In this document: positions 11,501 to 22,228 of the stretch, piece by piece
How positions within the stretch are numbered: position 1 is the stretch's first letter
Layout of the letters: each line of letters begins with the position of its first letter
Assembly (NCBI GenBank): GCA_950295325.1
Contig: OX485806.1
Coordinates: 52,945,169-53,009,168 of the forward strand
Origin: Polytrichum commune
Taxonomy: Eukaryota > Streptophyta > Polytrichopsida > Polytrichales > Polytrichaceae
Length of the DNA: 64,000 nt
Direction of reading: 5' to 3'
Notes under the pieces: model-generated
Told to the model about the DNA's origin: nothing
What the model saw: the letters and a program-made list of their open reading frames with translations, nothing else
The model's database searches: none
Translations under genes and position numbers: made by a program

Positions 11501-14096
11501 TGTCTGTTGTTCTTCTGGAGAACACAAGGAGAGAGCCTCTTTCATTAGAACAGAAATGCCCCCATATATTGAGAGCCTTATTGTACTTGGTTAGGACTCT
11601 AGAGGGGCACAAACGTCCACTATCTCACCCAACTAGAGGTGTAGCTCAACAGTACATGTTGAATGTTGCTCATGACTCGCATTTGACAGTCGCCTTGTCA
11701 AGCGTTGCTCATAGTCTCCCATTAATGGGATGGAGCATTTTTCCTGGCATGCAGAATGTTGCAGATAGCTTTGAACAGTTATTCTCAGACGTTGCAAGTT
11801 TGCTTGGATATGAACCATCAAGGCAAATGGCAGTGATAGAGAAGATTGAGTCATTCATAGGCTGGATTGCGCAACGAGCCATTGCAGACATGGTTTGCAT
11901 GCAGCGTAAAGACAAGCTTGCTGACATGTGGTACACTGGGGACATCACCCACGACCGAAATGCGAAGTTGGAAGAGGTAAGGACATGACATAAATGTTTT
12001 ACTCGTGTTCTTCATGTGTTTTGTCTGATATATTTTCTCTTCCACACATGTTCTTTATAATATATCTACTGCCTTTATGCCTTCATTATGATGTCCAACA
12101 TAATTGTATGTTGTATGAAACATGTTTTATGTTCCAAGAAGATGTGGACGTGGGAACATCCATGGTGGGCGATCTGCATAAGAAGAGCCATTGCGTGCAG
12201 TTGCGGGTGGAAAAGATGGTACAGGGCTTGCAACATGTAAGGTCAACACAATTGCGTCTATTCAATTGTGGACTGGGAGAGGAAGAGGCAACAGATGATA
12301 TTGCACAAGATGTACACTGCACGAGAGCGTTGTTGGGAGAGGAGGTGGCGATGGCGCTAGGGGAACCACCTGAACCAACAATGGGATTCGTGGGTGATGC
12401 ACAGGAAGCCATTAGCTTCGAGAGTCTTGATGCAATTCCAATGCATTGCGACCTTGAAGGCGTCGACCGCATCAGCACGCAGGATCTGTCCCTGACGCAA
12501 CTGAGCTCTGATTTGCAGAACTCCCCAATGAGGTTCGTGTCTTGTCCCACACCCATTTCACCACATGAGTTATTGTGAGACTTCCAATATGGTAACCCAA
12601 TCAACCCTACACCTCTTACTAAGGGTTTATGAAAGGGACCATGGTTTTCCAGGACTCCGTCCTTTACGCTTACCATAGGGCCTCCGGGTGACATGAAAAT
12701 GGTGTCACCTGCACGCAGGATTATCATTGAGGACATGAGCCCACCAGGTTCTCCACACGAGCAGAACACCGCGGATGCGCCTGAAGACCAAGGGTCCCTG
12801 TTCCACGATGCATATACAGTGGTGAAGAACGTCTGTGAGGAGTCGACTAACATTAAGGATGGCTCCCCTTCAACTCCCACCACATGTTCGGTTCTACCAG
12901 GGGTCGTGGAGCGTGCTGCAGCTGTGAAGGGCAAGTCTTGTCCTCCCCATCCTGTGCGGGACACAACCATGTATGACGTGTTGGGAAGGACTACGCAGAA
13001 ATCTGATGGACGGTGAGTATTCTACTATATTCATAGTGCATAACATAAAAATGTACATGTCCATAAATGTTGACAATAGATTCTGACATGCACATTTATG
13101 TTTTGCAGACTTGAAGAACTTCTGAACACCATCATTGCTGACGCAGGTGGGAAGAAAATCCGAAGCTTTGAATATACGTATCGTGGTGATAATTTGAGTC
13201 TGCAGTGGGAGGCTGATTTGAAACCATTGATTCAAAATTATGGGGAGTTAAGCAACTACATGATGGAATGGATTAGGTCGTGGCTCAATCCCCAGGTTGA
13301 GAATTTAAAATTTTATGTCATTTGTCCTTATCTTGGTCCTCTACTCCGCGCGCATTTGAGAGAGGAAGGACATGACGCTTTAGAGGGCTATATAGGGTTC
13401 ATACACGACAAGTATGGGGCTCTCCCTTCGCAAGAATTTAACACTCTTTTAATTCCTTACACATGTGGAAAACACTAGAGCCTCTACGTAATAGGGGAGC
13501 TTGGGTTTTATCATTTTGATTCTCTGGTTGACGCAGGGTTCCACTCCGACACAAACTTTTGTGTGAGCCTCGCGAAGTTGTGGGCTGCATGGAGAGGCTT
13601 TACAGATGATGTTGACATGTGGGTTGGGGTACACTCATCGCATGTCTGGATACAAACGAATGTGCCCCAACAAAATTCAAGTTGGGCCTGCGGGTTCTAC
13701 ATGTTGAAGAACATTATGGAGTACACAAAGACAGTGAAAGATAGACCCCACACACTGTGTGAGGTAAATCGTACATAGACCTCTAATTATATTGAAACAT
13801 AGTCATAGAGCCTACGCTTAGTAGTGTGTATCGCTTAATGAGGAGTCTTGTTGTGTTCTTCAATACATGTTTTGACGGTGTACATCTTCGTGCAGGGATT
13901 TGCATTGAATTATAGCAGGACAGAGGCATTGCGTATGAGGAAAGTCATTAGGAATGCAGTGATTGATGTGATTGAGAGAGGACTACACAACGCGATTGAC
14001 TGGAATGTCAAAGTTGTAATGCATACTGCAGAACAACCTCGCGCACACAAAAGACCTGCAGCCAAACGGCATCGCCGAGCGAGGGTGAAGATCTGA
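8525..14096 (+). pseudogene. Multi-exon Ulp1-type gene of the MULE (decayed)
   Basis: Six exons can be traced: 8525-8686, 9712-11012, 11140-11976, about 12139-13012, 13109-13763 and 13896-14096, with GT/AG borders that keep phase at three junctions (exons 2/3, 4/5 and 5/6). Exon 2 has a C2H2/C2HC-like zinc finger (CIHCK then H and C residues, about 9890-9955) and a C8 run at 10277-10284 where the reading frame changes. A Gln/His-Asp repeat region follows (about 10520-10700). Exon 3 is conserved-looking with no domain I recognise. Exons 5 and 6 encode the protease. Premature stops occur at 8591, 10638, about 10803, about 10922, 12576, about 12630 and 13476. The frame is also off by one across introns 1 and 3. 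In MULEs of this type the Ulp1 gene is a cargo gene thought to act on SUMO-like conjugates. Confidence 0.75.
13109..14096 (+). pseudogene. Ulp1/C48 cysteine protease domain with C-terminal NLS
   Basis: The C48 catalytic set is readable: His in CGKH (13473-13475), Asp in YHFDSL (13518-13520), Gln in PQQNSS (13671) and Cys in WACGFYML (13689-13691). The codon right after the His, normally Trp in this family's HW motif, is TAG (13476-13478), so the domain is cut just before its Asp. Everything after the stop remains well conserved. An intron (13764-13895, GT-AG, phase 0) separates a last exon that ends in a basic stretch KRPAAKRHRRARVK, a good bipartite nuclear localisation signal. Family function is removal of SUMO-like tags; the role in transposition is unknown. 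Confidence 0.85.
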
Positions 14097-15266
14097 CCTC
14101 TCCAGTTAGAGGACAACAAATAGGGTGTATTTGTAACATGTGTAACATGTTGTAAAATACAAGCAAATTTTTTTTCAGTGTACAATTTCAAAGGTTTTGT
14201 GGACGCCCAATTTATGGCACATAGAACACAACATGGTCAAAAGACCATGTACTGCATTCATGCGCATCTTTTTTTATATAAAGAATTATCATTTCACATG
14301 GGTAAGAGTGAATGGGTATTTGTTGCACTTGGATGGGAGGGGAGGGGTGGGAGGATTAGTTGTGCTTTGCAGCATGTTCTGTATAGTGGCATGTATTATG
14401 AAATGTGAGTCATAGTATGCATAGTATATTTAATGTTCTTATATAGACGATATTGCGAAGACCCGAAAGGTTGCAAGGGGTGAAATGGCAGACAAAATTG
14501 GTGGTGATGACCATTGACATTCCTGAAGGACACGCGACGCTTTACTGCACATAGTAAGTAATATATTAAAGGACCCTAAAATTTTGTAAATCATTGTGTA
14601 GTGGATGTGCTTGGTCATTTTTTGCAAAACACTATGGCACTATAGCTCTATGGAACTTTGTAGGACTCTGTGATAGTATGAAAGAAACTATTGACGATAA
14701 TTTTGTGTACAGGACATCCAGTATATCAGCAACAACATGTAGGCGATGTAGTTGAATGGTTGGGCGCAGGGCTGTGCAACACCTTGTAAGCATACATCAC
14801 CCTTATCATGTACATTATATTTGTAAAGACACAACAGTTTTGTAAAATCACTGTTGAAAAGTTAGTTTATGAGCTGCTATAATACTTTGTGAAAACCCAC
14901 AATCTCCACAACCTAGGAATAGGTTTTCAATCCCTCATAGATAGGGTATAATAGTACACAAACAAACATATCATGTACAATATGGTTTCAGATAATGCAG
15001 AACATTGGGCTATCAACTTATGTTGTAGAACAACGTTTGTAAAATGATATTACTTGCAATAATAATAAAACAATACAGTATATAATAGCAGGACACAAGG
15101 ATTAACAGATCCAAACACGATGGATTGATTATGTAGGACATAATATAACTACATAATATAGAAATGACACTATGACTCTTGTGGATCGTTGTAGTATCTC
15201 AGGTGTAGGTAACGTTGGACATGTTTGCAGGTGTATAGAGGAAAATAATTGCTTGAATAAAATGAA
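14097..15266. other. Spacer between convergent MULE genes
   Basis: AT-rich sequence between the 3' ends of the Ulp1 gene and the transposase gene, presumably holding both 3' untranslated regions. Short frames such as 14178-14408 show no domain. No terminator or RNA gene could be identified. Confidence 0.5.
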
Positions 15267-18200
15267 TCAGGGGACTCGTCTGACAAGGGATAGCCTATTC
15301 CTCGGCGTAGGAAATTCCAAAAAACTTCGGCGGCGTTTTAAAGAGTTGTCACCTGTTCTTTCTGGGAATGAAGTTGGCGTAGGGGTTGACTGCACCTTTG
15401 TGACACCTCTAGCTATGAGCTGGTCTTGCTTGCCATGAATTTCCTTAAGGCCGGCAATCAAGTGATCTTGAAGAACTGGATGTTGCTCAGCCTTCCGTGA
15501 AATTGAGGAGAATATGTCGTCTGCGGTTGCGGTCGGAGCTCCACGTGAAGAATTCTCCTGGGAAAAGGGCAAGGGGGTGCAGGACTCTACATGTGTAGAC
15601 TGGGATGAGAAATGTGAGGGGTGCTCTGATTCAACAAATATAGACTCTAGATAAGGTAGAGGAGTGGGTTCTTCATCAACGTCCATATTAATAACACTGT
15701 CCTGCACCACAGGCTCGATGACGAAGGGGCTCTCCACGTCAGATAGAACATGGAGTCGAGTAGTTTGTTGCAACATCCTCGAATAGGCATGTGCCATTGG
15801 AGTGGAGCGTTGTGTTCCATGTTTTGTACCCACCTCACGAACTATGACACCGTTGTCAACACCAGGGTGGAGTATCTTGAACACTTTGACAGTATGTCTG
15901 CAAATCATGCCCTCCATGGCGACAGGGCAGTCGCATTGTGCCCATTTGGAGTCCGGACATTTCATGGTCCACACCTTCGGGCGGTTGTTTACAGACCCAA
16001 CATATGCTACATCTTTGTCTATGCAAATCAAGACGTTCGTGTTAGGTATGTCGTTCGCTCTTATAATTGCCGATGCAACAATGCCCTCTTGTTTCTTGTT
16101 GCGTATGAATCCATATGCTTTGCACTGGACAATGTACCAATAATGAATCAAAACATCACCTGTTAGATGATAGATAAGCCACTCCATACGCCTACCCACA
16201 AACCTCTCCTTTGCAGAATGCAGAACACTCTTCAAGTTGGAATGGTAGGACTCACTAGCAGCGTTTGTGTTCTGTCCTGCATGCGGTATTTGTCGGGCTC
16301 CAACACACCACACTGGGGTCTTTGGTCGCCAAACTTCATTCATGTATTGCATAAAAAAGGTTGCCTGTGGACGAGACAATGATATCTTGTCGAGTTGGTA
16401 CAGGGCCCAGTCCACAGGATCATCATCAACTTTGCAACCTTTTCCATACATTATGTCACCAAGAATTTGGAGAACATTGGTACGTTCTTTAGCATTTGAT
16501 ATTTTTTTCACTGCATTCTCTGCCCATGCCTTCCTAACGTGCCATAGACACAGAATTTTTTTGGCATCCGGCCACACCATGCTGCGCAAGCAACACGGAA
16601 CAGAAGATGGTGTGAGATGCAGGACAAAAAATGAAGAACATGTATGTCACTCTATAAATTTATTGTGTTCCACCAATACTAGTTGCATGACATTGTATGA
16701 TTGTTTTCTGCCTATGAAGGACACATACCTTGAGGGACACATGCCTTGAGGGGAATATACAATTAAACAGGTGGGAAAAACATGTGCAAATAGCTTACCC
16801 CAATGTATTAATTTCTACCCGTGCATTGTCATCGATAATAGAAGATGGATTCCAATCTGATTTAAAGCTTTGAACCTTGTGATGTAGAGCCAGGAGAATT
16901 GGGTGGAGGTCTTGTTCACGTGTCCGCGATATGACGAAGAATGCAACAGGTATGTCATTTCTCCAATCGTCAAACACCATAACAGAATAGAATGGGCACT
17001 GCAGATAACTTGCACGAGCATACTTAGAATAGGGCCAAGCAAGATGAAACAATAATTCACATATTGAATGACAGGATACAATAGGTGAACATATTAGCAT
17101 GAGTCAATGACAGTGAAAAACACATGTTCAAGGATGAAGGACATAGATTTCAATCGCACCCGAGTCTGACTGGTGCCAAATGTGGCGTCAATGGATAGAG
17201 CGTTGTTGTGGCCAAATTTTGCCATCATCTCTAGTTGCCATTCAGTTTGAATGCATATGGTGAAAGGTGAGTCATCTTGTGATTGTGAATTGAGGTCCAT
17301 TAAGGAGTGCTCTTGGTAGTAGAACAAGTTTTCTAGATTCTCATTTGCCCACATACGGATGCTGACGGGGTCAGATGGATGTTTCTCCCACAGTTCTTCC
17401 GCCCTCTTACGGAAAATGTTCCTAACATCCGACGGCAACAAGAATGTGTCGCGGGTGACCAACCCGTTGGACACAGCCAACTCCCGAACCTCTTTGGTGT
17501 GTTGCTGCATGATTTGGGCAGGTGATAACCCATAGGCATGCATTTGAGCGATATTTAATTTCATTTCCTCTAATATCCCTAAACCAAGTGCATATCTAAA
17601 GCCACTGACCATGGTGCCATGACAATGTTCTCCAGCGGCATTCAAGTGTTCTGCATGTTCGAAAATGAGCAAACACAACGAGTGGTCCAGGTATGGCTTC
17701 TTCGCAACAAAGCAACGTTGGCACCCTCGCTTCACAGAGTTGCCTGCTAATGTCTTGCCAATGCGTGTTGCCTTTGGACGGGTTGATTTGGTCATAGGGA
17801 AAGACTCGTATTCCGGTACGACCTTCTTCCCTCGTTTTTTTTCCTGCATCATCTTCTGCTTGTTTTTTTTTGGGTTGATTTCAGTAGAGCTTGCATATCA
17901 TGTGCCATTACAGAAGACTTATCTTCAGGGCCAAAGTTGCACCTGTATCTGGAATGGCCAGGGAAGAATAACATTAATGATAATAGATGTGGATTGGTAT
18001 ACTGGTATATGTTGGAACTGGTTCATGTAAACTCAATTGCCTGTAATGTTCTATGCAGATCACACATGCTCATGGCATTGCACAACACATTGAAGATATT
18101 TGGCTGCATGAATATCTTCAGTAAGAGCAATATCCAAGAGGTGAAGGACATGAAATTGATGCATCATACTGATCCGTAAGTACAGTGTTCTCCCTAAACC

Positions 18201-18726
18201 TTCATTGTATAAACCCATAAACATTAAAGGTAATTGCATTATTGTCACATTATCACAAGAAGAACATGAAGAACAGCGAATTTGGCTCCAATTTCAGAGT
18301 AGGCAGTATGTCAAACCTCAAAACAAGTGCCGGACTGTGTGCACGAGGTGTTTGCAAGGAATTTGGCAGGTTAACACGTACGATTTCCTTTGTGAATTTG
18401 CAAGGAAAATGAGGATGTTGTTGCTCGCCTTGAATGAAATCCTGAAGTCTATCCCACAATGATACTGCTAGCATAGATGTTTTGTGTAAACCCTGGCGGT
18501 GCGTAACGTGGCTGGTCCACACCAAGTCGTCCATGGCAAATACGCCTAGAGGGGGATTCTGAACTTTCTTTCTCAACGAAAAAATTAGATCAGCATGCTT
18601 TGCACGAAATGTTGCAGGAGAAAAATGAGCGAGTTCGTCATCTGACTCTGGAATGGATTCAAGATGAGAGCTGACAATATGTGCGTTCGCCGTATGCATG
18701 ACATTATTTGTGGAGGCAATCTCCAT
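15267..18726 (-). pseudogene. MULE transposase, spliced, with SWIM zinc finger
   Basis: Exons on the minus strand: about 18726-18382 (N-terminal region, ending before a GTACGT donor), about 17895-17110, about 17000-16799 and 16581-15267. The DDE catalytic set of Mutator transposases is present: Asp in LSIDATFG (about 17188), Asp in IIDDNARVEI (about 16830) and Glu in NAASESYH (16251-16253), with the family motif WPDAKKILCLWHVRKAW next to it. A SWIM zinc finger follows (CDCP then CRH, near 15930), then an acidic, Ser/Pro-rich tail with a KRRR patch. The 16581 exon is open for more than 430 codons, so this gene is better kept than its Ulp1 neighbour; whether all exons join in frame is not certain, so 'pseudogene' is cautious. 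It converges on the Ulp1 gene. Confidence 0.8.
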
Positions 18727-19049
18727 GGAGGCGACTGTGATGATGGAATAAACCTCAAAATCTATGTCCTTCCAATGGAGGTGAAAGCAACGATGAAGAC
18801 CGCAACAATTTCAAGAACCAGCTACCTCACATGTCGGTAAACCATGGCATTTGTCCAAGAACTACTTCCAACAACAAGAACTGGAAAAAATAGTGCAAAG
18901 AATTGAAAATGAAACATACAGATTACAACCCCTAAACACATGTGATGCATAGCACACGACATGCGGAGAACTGTGTGCATTGGGTTCGAAGAACTGTGTG
19001 GTCTGACTTCGAGCGCCCCCAAACCCTAGATCCAGAAATATCGGAACTT

Positions 19050-19340
19050 TCAGATCTGCAGGACAGTATGTGTTCTACAATAAATGTAGAGCAACATTTA
19101 AATAATACTCTATGTTGTACATGATATGCTGTAATTGGTATGTGCTACAATATATGTAGTACATTACCCGTAGGACATGAATATGTGTGGGACAGAATAT
19201 GTGGGACAAGATCTGTAGGACATGTTATGTGGTACATGATATGTACGACAATATCTGTAGGAGATGTTCTGTAGTACAAGATTTGTAGGACATGTTATGT
19301 GGGATTGTGGACAAGATCTGCGGGACTGCATGACTGCCTG
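19050..19340 (+). repeat. Right subterminal repeat array of the MULE
   Basis: Loose tandem repetition of phrases such as TGTAGGACATG, ATGTGGTACATGATATG and ACAAGATCTG. The same vocabulary (GTAGGACAT, ATGTTCTG) appears inside the left end, so both arms likely share binding sites for the element's own proteins. Confidence 0.55.
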
Positions 19341-19437
19341 CGACGCGGACGTCTATGGATGTGAAAGTTATGTGGACGAGAAAGTTTTTCATTGCTGACG
19401 TATGTTTACGGGCAGCCCTGTCGTTGTCAAAGAGAAT

Positions 19438-19473
19438 CCCTAGAAGTTTGTGGGGGGGTGTTTAGCATCCGCC
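19438..19473 (-). repeat. Right terminal inverted repeat of the MULE
   Basis: Inverted partner of 3255-3290 (35/36 identical). Similarity stops right outside both ends and about three bases inside the CCCTAG edge, so the repeat is short for a MULE. Confidence 0.9.
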
Positions 19474-19589
19474 CTGTGACAAGGTTTGGTTGACGTGGCC
19501 AGTGCAACGTTTGCTGAAAGATCCTCCTATGTAATTATACCCTTGTTCAGTTGGCTATGGTGGTCCTAACAGTCCTGACATTTTGTGTA

Positions 19590-20935
19590 TTTTCATGTGC
19601 CCTTGTTCCACCATGAGTTTTTGTGCAGCATGTACATCAAACAACCATGCACTCCTACATCTCTTAAGGAAAGGTTAGGTGGTTATTTTGGACGCCCTCG
19701 CTTACACTTGTTATAGGGCCTCCTAGGGTTGAGGACAACAATTTTTGGACACTGCAAACTCAACCTCCAGGACATTACTCCACTGGGGTCTACATGCAAA
19801 ATATCATATGGATCAAGTAAATGCATGAAGAACACGAGGATGCAGTGAAGAATAATTCATATGGGTTGACGAACACATTGGAAGCATCAAAGAATATAGT
19901 GGAAGGGTTGAAGAACAAAAAAGATAGAGCATCTTCAACTCCCAAACATGCTCGCTTGCATCCAAGGTCGTGGAGCATGATGCGAAGGACAATTCTCTAG
20001 CAACCCCAATCACAAAGGTCACCACAATGGGTGATGTCCTAGGTAATACTACCCACAAGTTAGATGGAAGGTAAATATCCATTGCATTTGAAGTTGTGAA
20101 ACATATAATTGTACATGTCCTTCAAACTTGTTTGCAATGTCTAACTCTTTCACTTATGTTTTGCAGACTCGTGGAATTTGTGAAACATAGTCATTGTTGT
20201 CGTGGGTGGGAAGATGGTGTCCAATTGAATTTATGTATTATGGTGCATATTCGAGTTTAGAGTGAGAGGGCGAAATGCTTCCACTGGCTCCAAAATATGG
20301 GAGTCAACGACCTACATGATGGAATGGATTGGAACATGATTCAATCTACAATTGGAATATGTACAAAGTCATGTATGTTGTCCTTATCTTGCTCCATTTG
20401 AGTACACATTTGGAGGAGGAAAGAAGGGACATTATAGAGGTCAAGATAGGGTTCTTCCATGAAAAATATGGAATGTTTCTAGAGTTGGACATTACAATTC
20501 TCATAGTTCTTTTTACATGTGAGAAATACTAAAGTGTCTACATAGTAGAGGATCATGGATTCTTATTTTTTGATCCTAAGGTTATTTTAAGTTCTACTTT
20601 GGTTTGACAAAATGTATAGGTCTCATGAAGTTTTGAGCCGCAAGGAGATGCTATGATGAACAGTGTGAAAGATGGTTGCACACATACCTCCCACACATGT
20701 CGATACAACCATTTGTGCCCCAAGAATATTTTGGTTGGACATGCAAGTATTACATGTTGGAAAACATAATGGAGTTTTCAAAGGCTTTAAGACATAGATC
20801 CCATTTCTTCTTGAAACATAGGCCTCGACAATACTTTGGTTGGACATGCATGTATTACATGTTGAAGAACATAATAGAGTTTACAAAAGCGTTGAGACAT
20901 AGCTCCCATTTTCTTTTGAAACATAAGCCCTAAGC
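19590..20935 (+). pseudogene. Decayed second copy of the Ulp1 region
   Basis: This lies outside the right inverted repeat but matches the interior of the MULE (about 12560-13763) in order: the GGGCCTCC block near 19720, the exon 4/5 junction with TTATGTTTTGCAGACT near 20155, the ATGATGGAATGGATT block near 20315, and the protease core (FTCEKY*SVYIVE near 20515; WTCKYYMLENIMEF near 20740). The catalytic His of the HW motif has become Tyr and the Trp a stop (TAA). Numerous frameshifts show it is older than the intact-ended element. It probably belongs to an earlier related MULE into or beside which the younger one landed. Confidence 0.8.
20726..20930 (+). repeat. Tandem duplication of about 103 bp in the old Ulp1 copy
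   Basis: The block containing TTTTGGTTGGACATGCA and the CCCATTT...TTTGAAACATA phrase occurs twice in a row, duplicating the segment around the protease active-site region. The active-site Cys position reads TCK/TCM, with Gly lost. Confidence 0.8.
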
Positions 20936-20939
20936 ATAA

Positions 20940-22050
20940 ACAAATGTAGCAAATGATTAAGTTGTCATATGACATGGTGTCCAAGATTAAGCCACATGGT
21001 TAATTAGTCTTTTCATTTAGTTTTTAGGCTAAAAATTATGCTAGTTTAACCCTCGAGGTAGTTATCCAAGGTAAGAGGGTTATTTGAGAGTAGTTTTGCC
21101 TCGTGGGGCCTTGCCACTTCATGGAAGGTTCTTATCTTTTTGTCCTCCTAAGGTTTGGACTTGAAGGGTCCAAGGCATAGCAGCTCCTTTAGGTTGGCAT
21201 TCTTGTCAAGTCGGGTCTTGTAGTTGTGAGAGAAAGAAAGAAAAAGCTTATGGTGGAGGGTTTGTTTCAAACATGGTTGATTGTCATCAAAGTAAAATTC
21301 ATGAGTTTTTTTTTCCATCCTACACTTTTAGATTTTCCATGTGGAGTGAGAGATAGCTCCCATGATATGAATGACTGTAAAGTTGTGTATAAATATTAAG
21401 AAAAATTGTAATCTTTTCCATTACCTAATCTTAAATTCATTATTTTCTCACTACGCAAGAATCTTATTTGTATTAAGTGTATAACACCTTGAGAAATATT
21501 TTGGAGCTCACAAGAATCAAAACAAGTGGGGTGAGCTCATGTTCAAACTTAGAGGAGTGACAATCTTCAAAAAGAAAATTTCAAGCACCCATTCATTTTT
21601 TGGTTCTTATTTTTGGTTTTTAATCACTTTTGGTTTTTCTCATGTGTCCCTTTGATTGATAACTTTCTTTTAAACATGAAGGTATATTCATCTACATTTT
21701 TTGCACCAAAACATCAAGATGTTTTCTCGACATCCAAACTCTTGAAGGCAAAAACTTACAGTGTAGAGTAAGATTGAATCTAGATTCACTAAACCAAACT
21801 TTTTAAATTTTTAATCTTAAATTCATATTTTATTTGAATATGAGACTTCAATGCATATCTACTCTCACTTCAGATATGTGTTATCAAAATTATGTGATTG
21901 AGGTATGATTTTTCAAAGTTGAGCTTCAATGCTTCAAATATTGCAATTTGCATTGAAACTCTTGGAATTAAAACCACTGTGGATACTTAGGCGTGTTCAC
22001 ACTACACTATTGTTCTCCCTCTTTAGTATGACGCATTTGGAAAATGCAAC
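20940..22050. other. No gene; possible solo-LTR-like sequence
   Basis: AT-rich stretch without a coding frame. A TATA-like TGTATAAATATT near 21388 and a downstream AATCTT-rich segment ending TATAACA near 21487 have the look of an LTR promoter, but I saw no matching second LTR, primer site or target duplication. Confidence 0.25.
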
Positions 22051-22052
22051 AA

Positions 22053-22122
22053 TGTCGTATTATCGAGGTGTTGTTTTCAAGTTAATATGACAAATGGCAT
22101 AAAATTGTCGTACTATCGAGGT
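22053..22122 (+). repeat. Two copies of TGTCGTATTATCGAGGT beside the pogo-like gene
   Basis: Copies at 22053-22069 and 22106-22122 differ at one base. In reverse complement they read ACCTCGATAATACGACA, a phrase typical of pogo/Tigger terminal repeats. They lie at the 3' side of the transposase gene, so they may be its terminal or subterminal repeat. No matching copy was found beyond 24051. Confidence 0.5.
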
Positions 22123-22228
22123 CATAGAAAAACATTAGCAATATGAGCTTAAAAAGATTTACAACGAGTTCAAGCAATATAGATTGTATGAAATTATAAC
22201 TCATAACTCCAAACAAATACAAATACTC

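Larger units (their letters stand above)
3255..19473. mobile_element. 16.2 kb Mutator-like element (MULE) carrying a Ulp1 protease gene
   Basis: The element is bounded by 36-bp inverted repeats starting GGCGGATGCTAAACACC, 35 of 36 bases matching. Inside are two convergent genes: a plus-strand gene (8525-14096) ending in a C48/Ulp1 protease domain, and a minus-strand MULE transposase (15267-18726). Plant MULEs that carry Ulp1-like genes are known (the Kaonashi/KI group), so the pairing is a good family match. Tandem subterminal repeats rich in TGTAGGACATG and ATGTTCTG lie inside both ends. No 9-bp target duplication is visible: the left flank is TTGGGGGAC and the right flank CTGTGACAA. Both genes carry disruptions, so this copy is probably dead. 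About 3.8 kb of its length is a later nested insertion (4596-8422). Confidence 0.85.

Noticed and set aside
12086-12970. Minus-strand frame of 294 codons
   Set aside because: Antisense to exon 4 of the Ulp1 gene; that exon is supported by splice sites and by the older homologous copy, while the minus frame has no domain.
15172-15438. Plus-strand frame at the end of the transposase gene
   Set aside because: Overlaps the C-terminal part of the transposase on the other strand; no domain seen.
3255-19473. CACTA-type element because of the Ulp1 gene
   Set aside because: Termini do not begin CACTA, and the transposase has MULE motifs with a SWIM finger.
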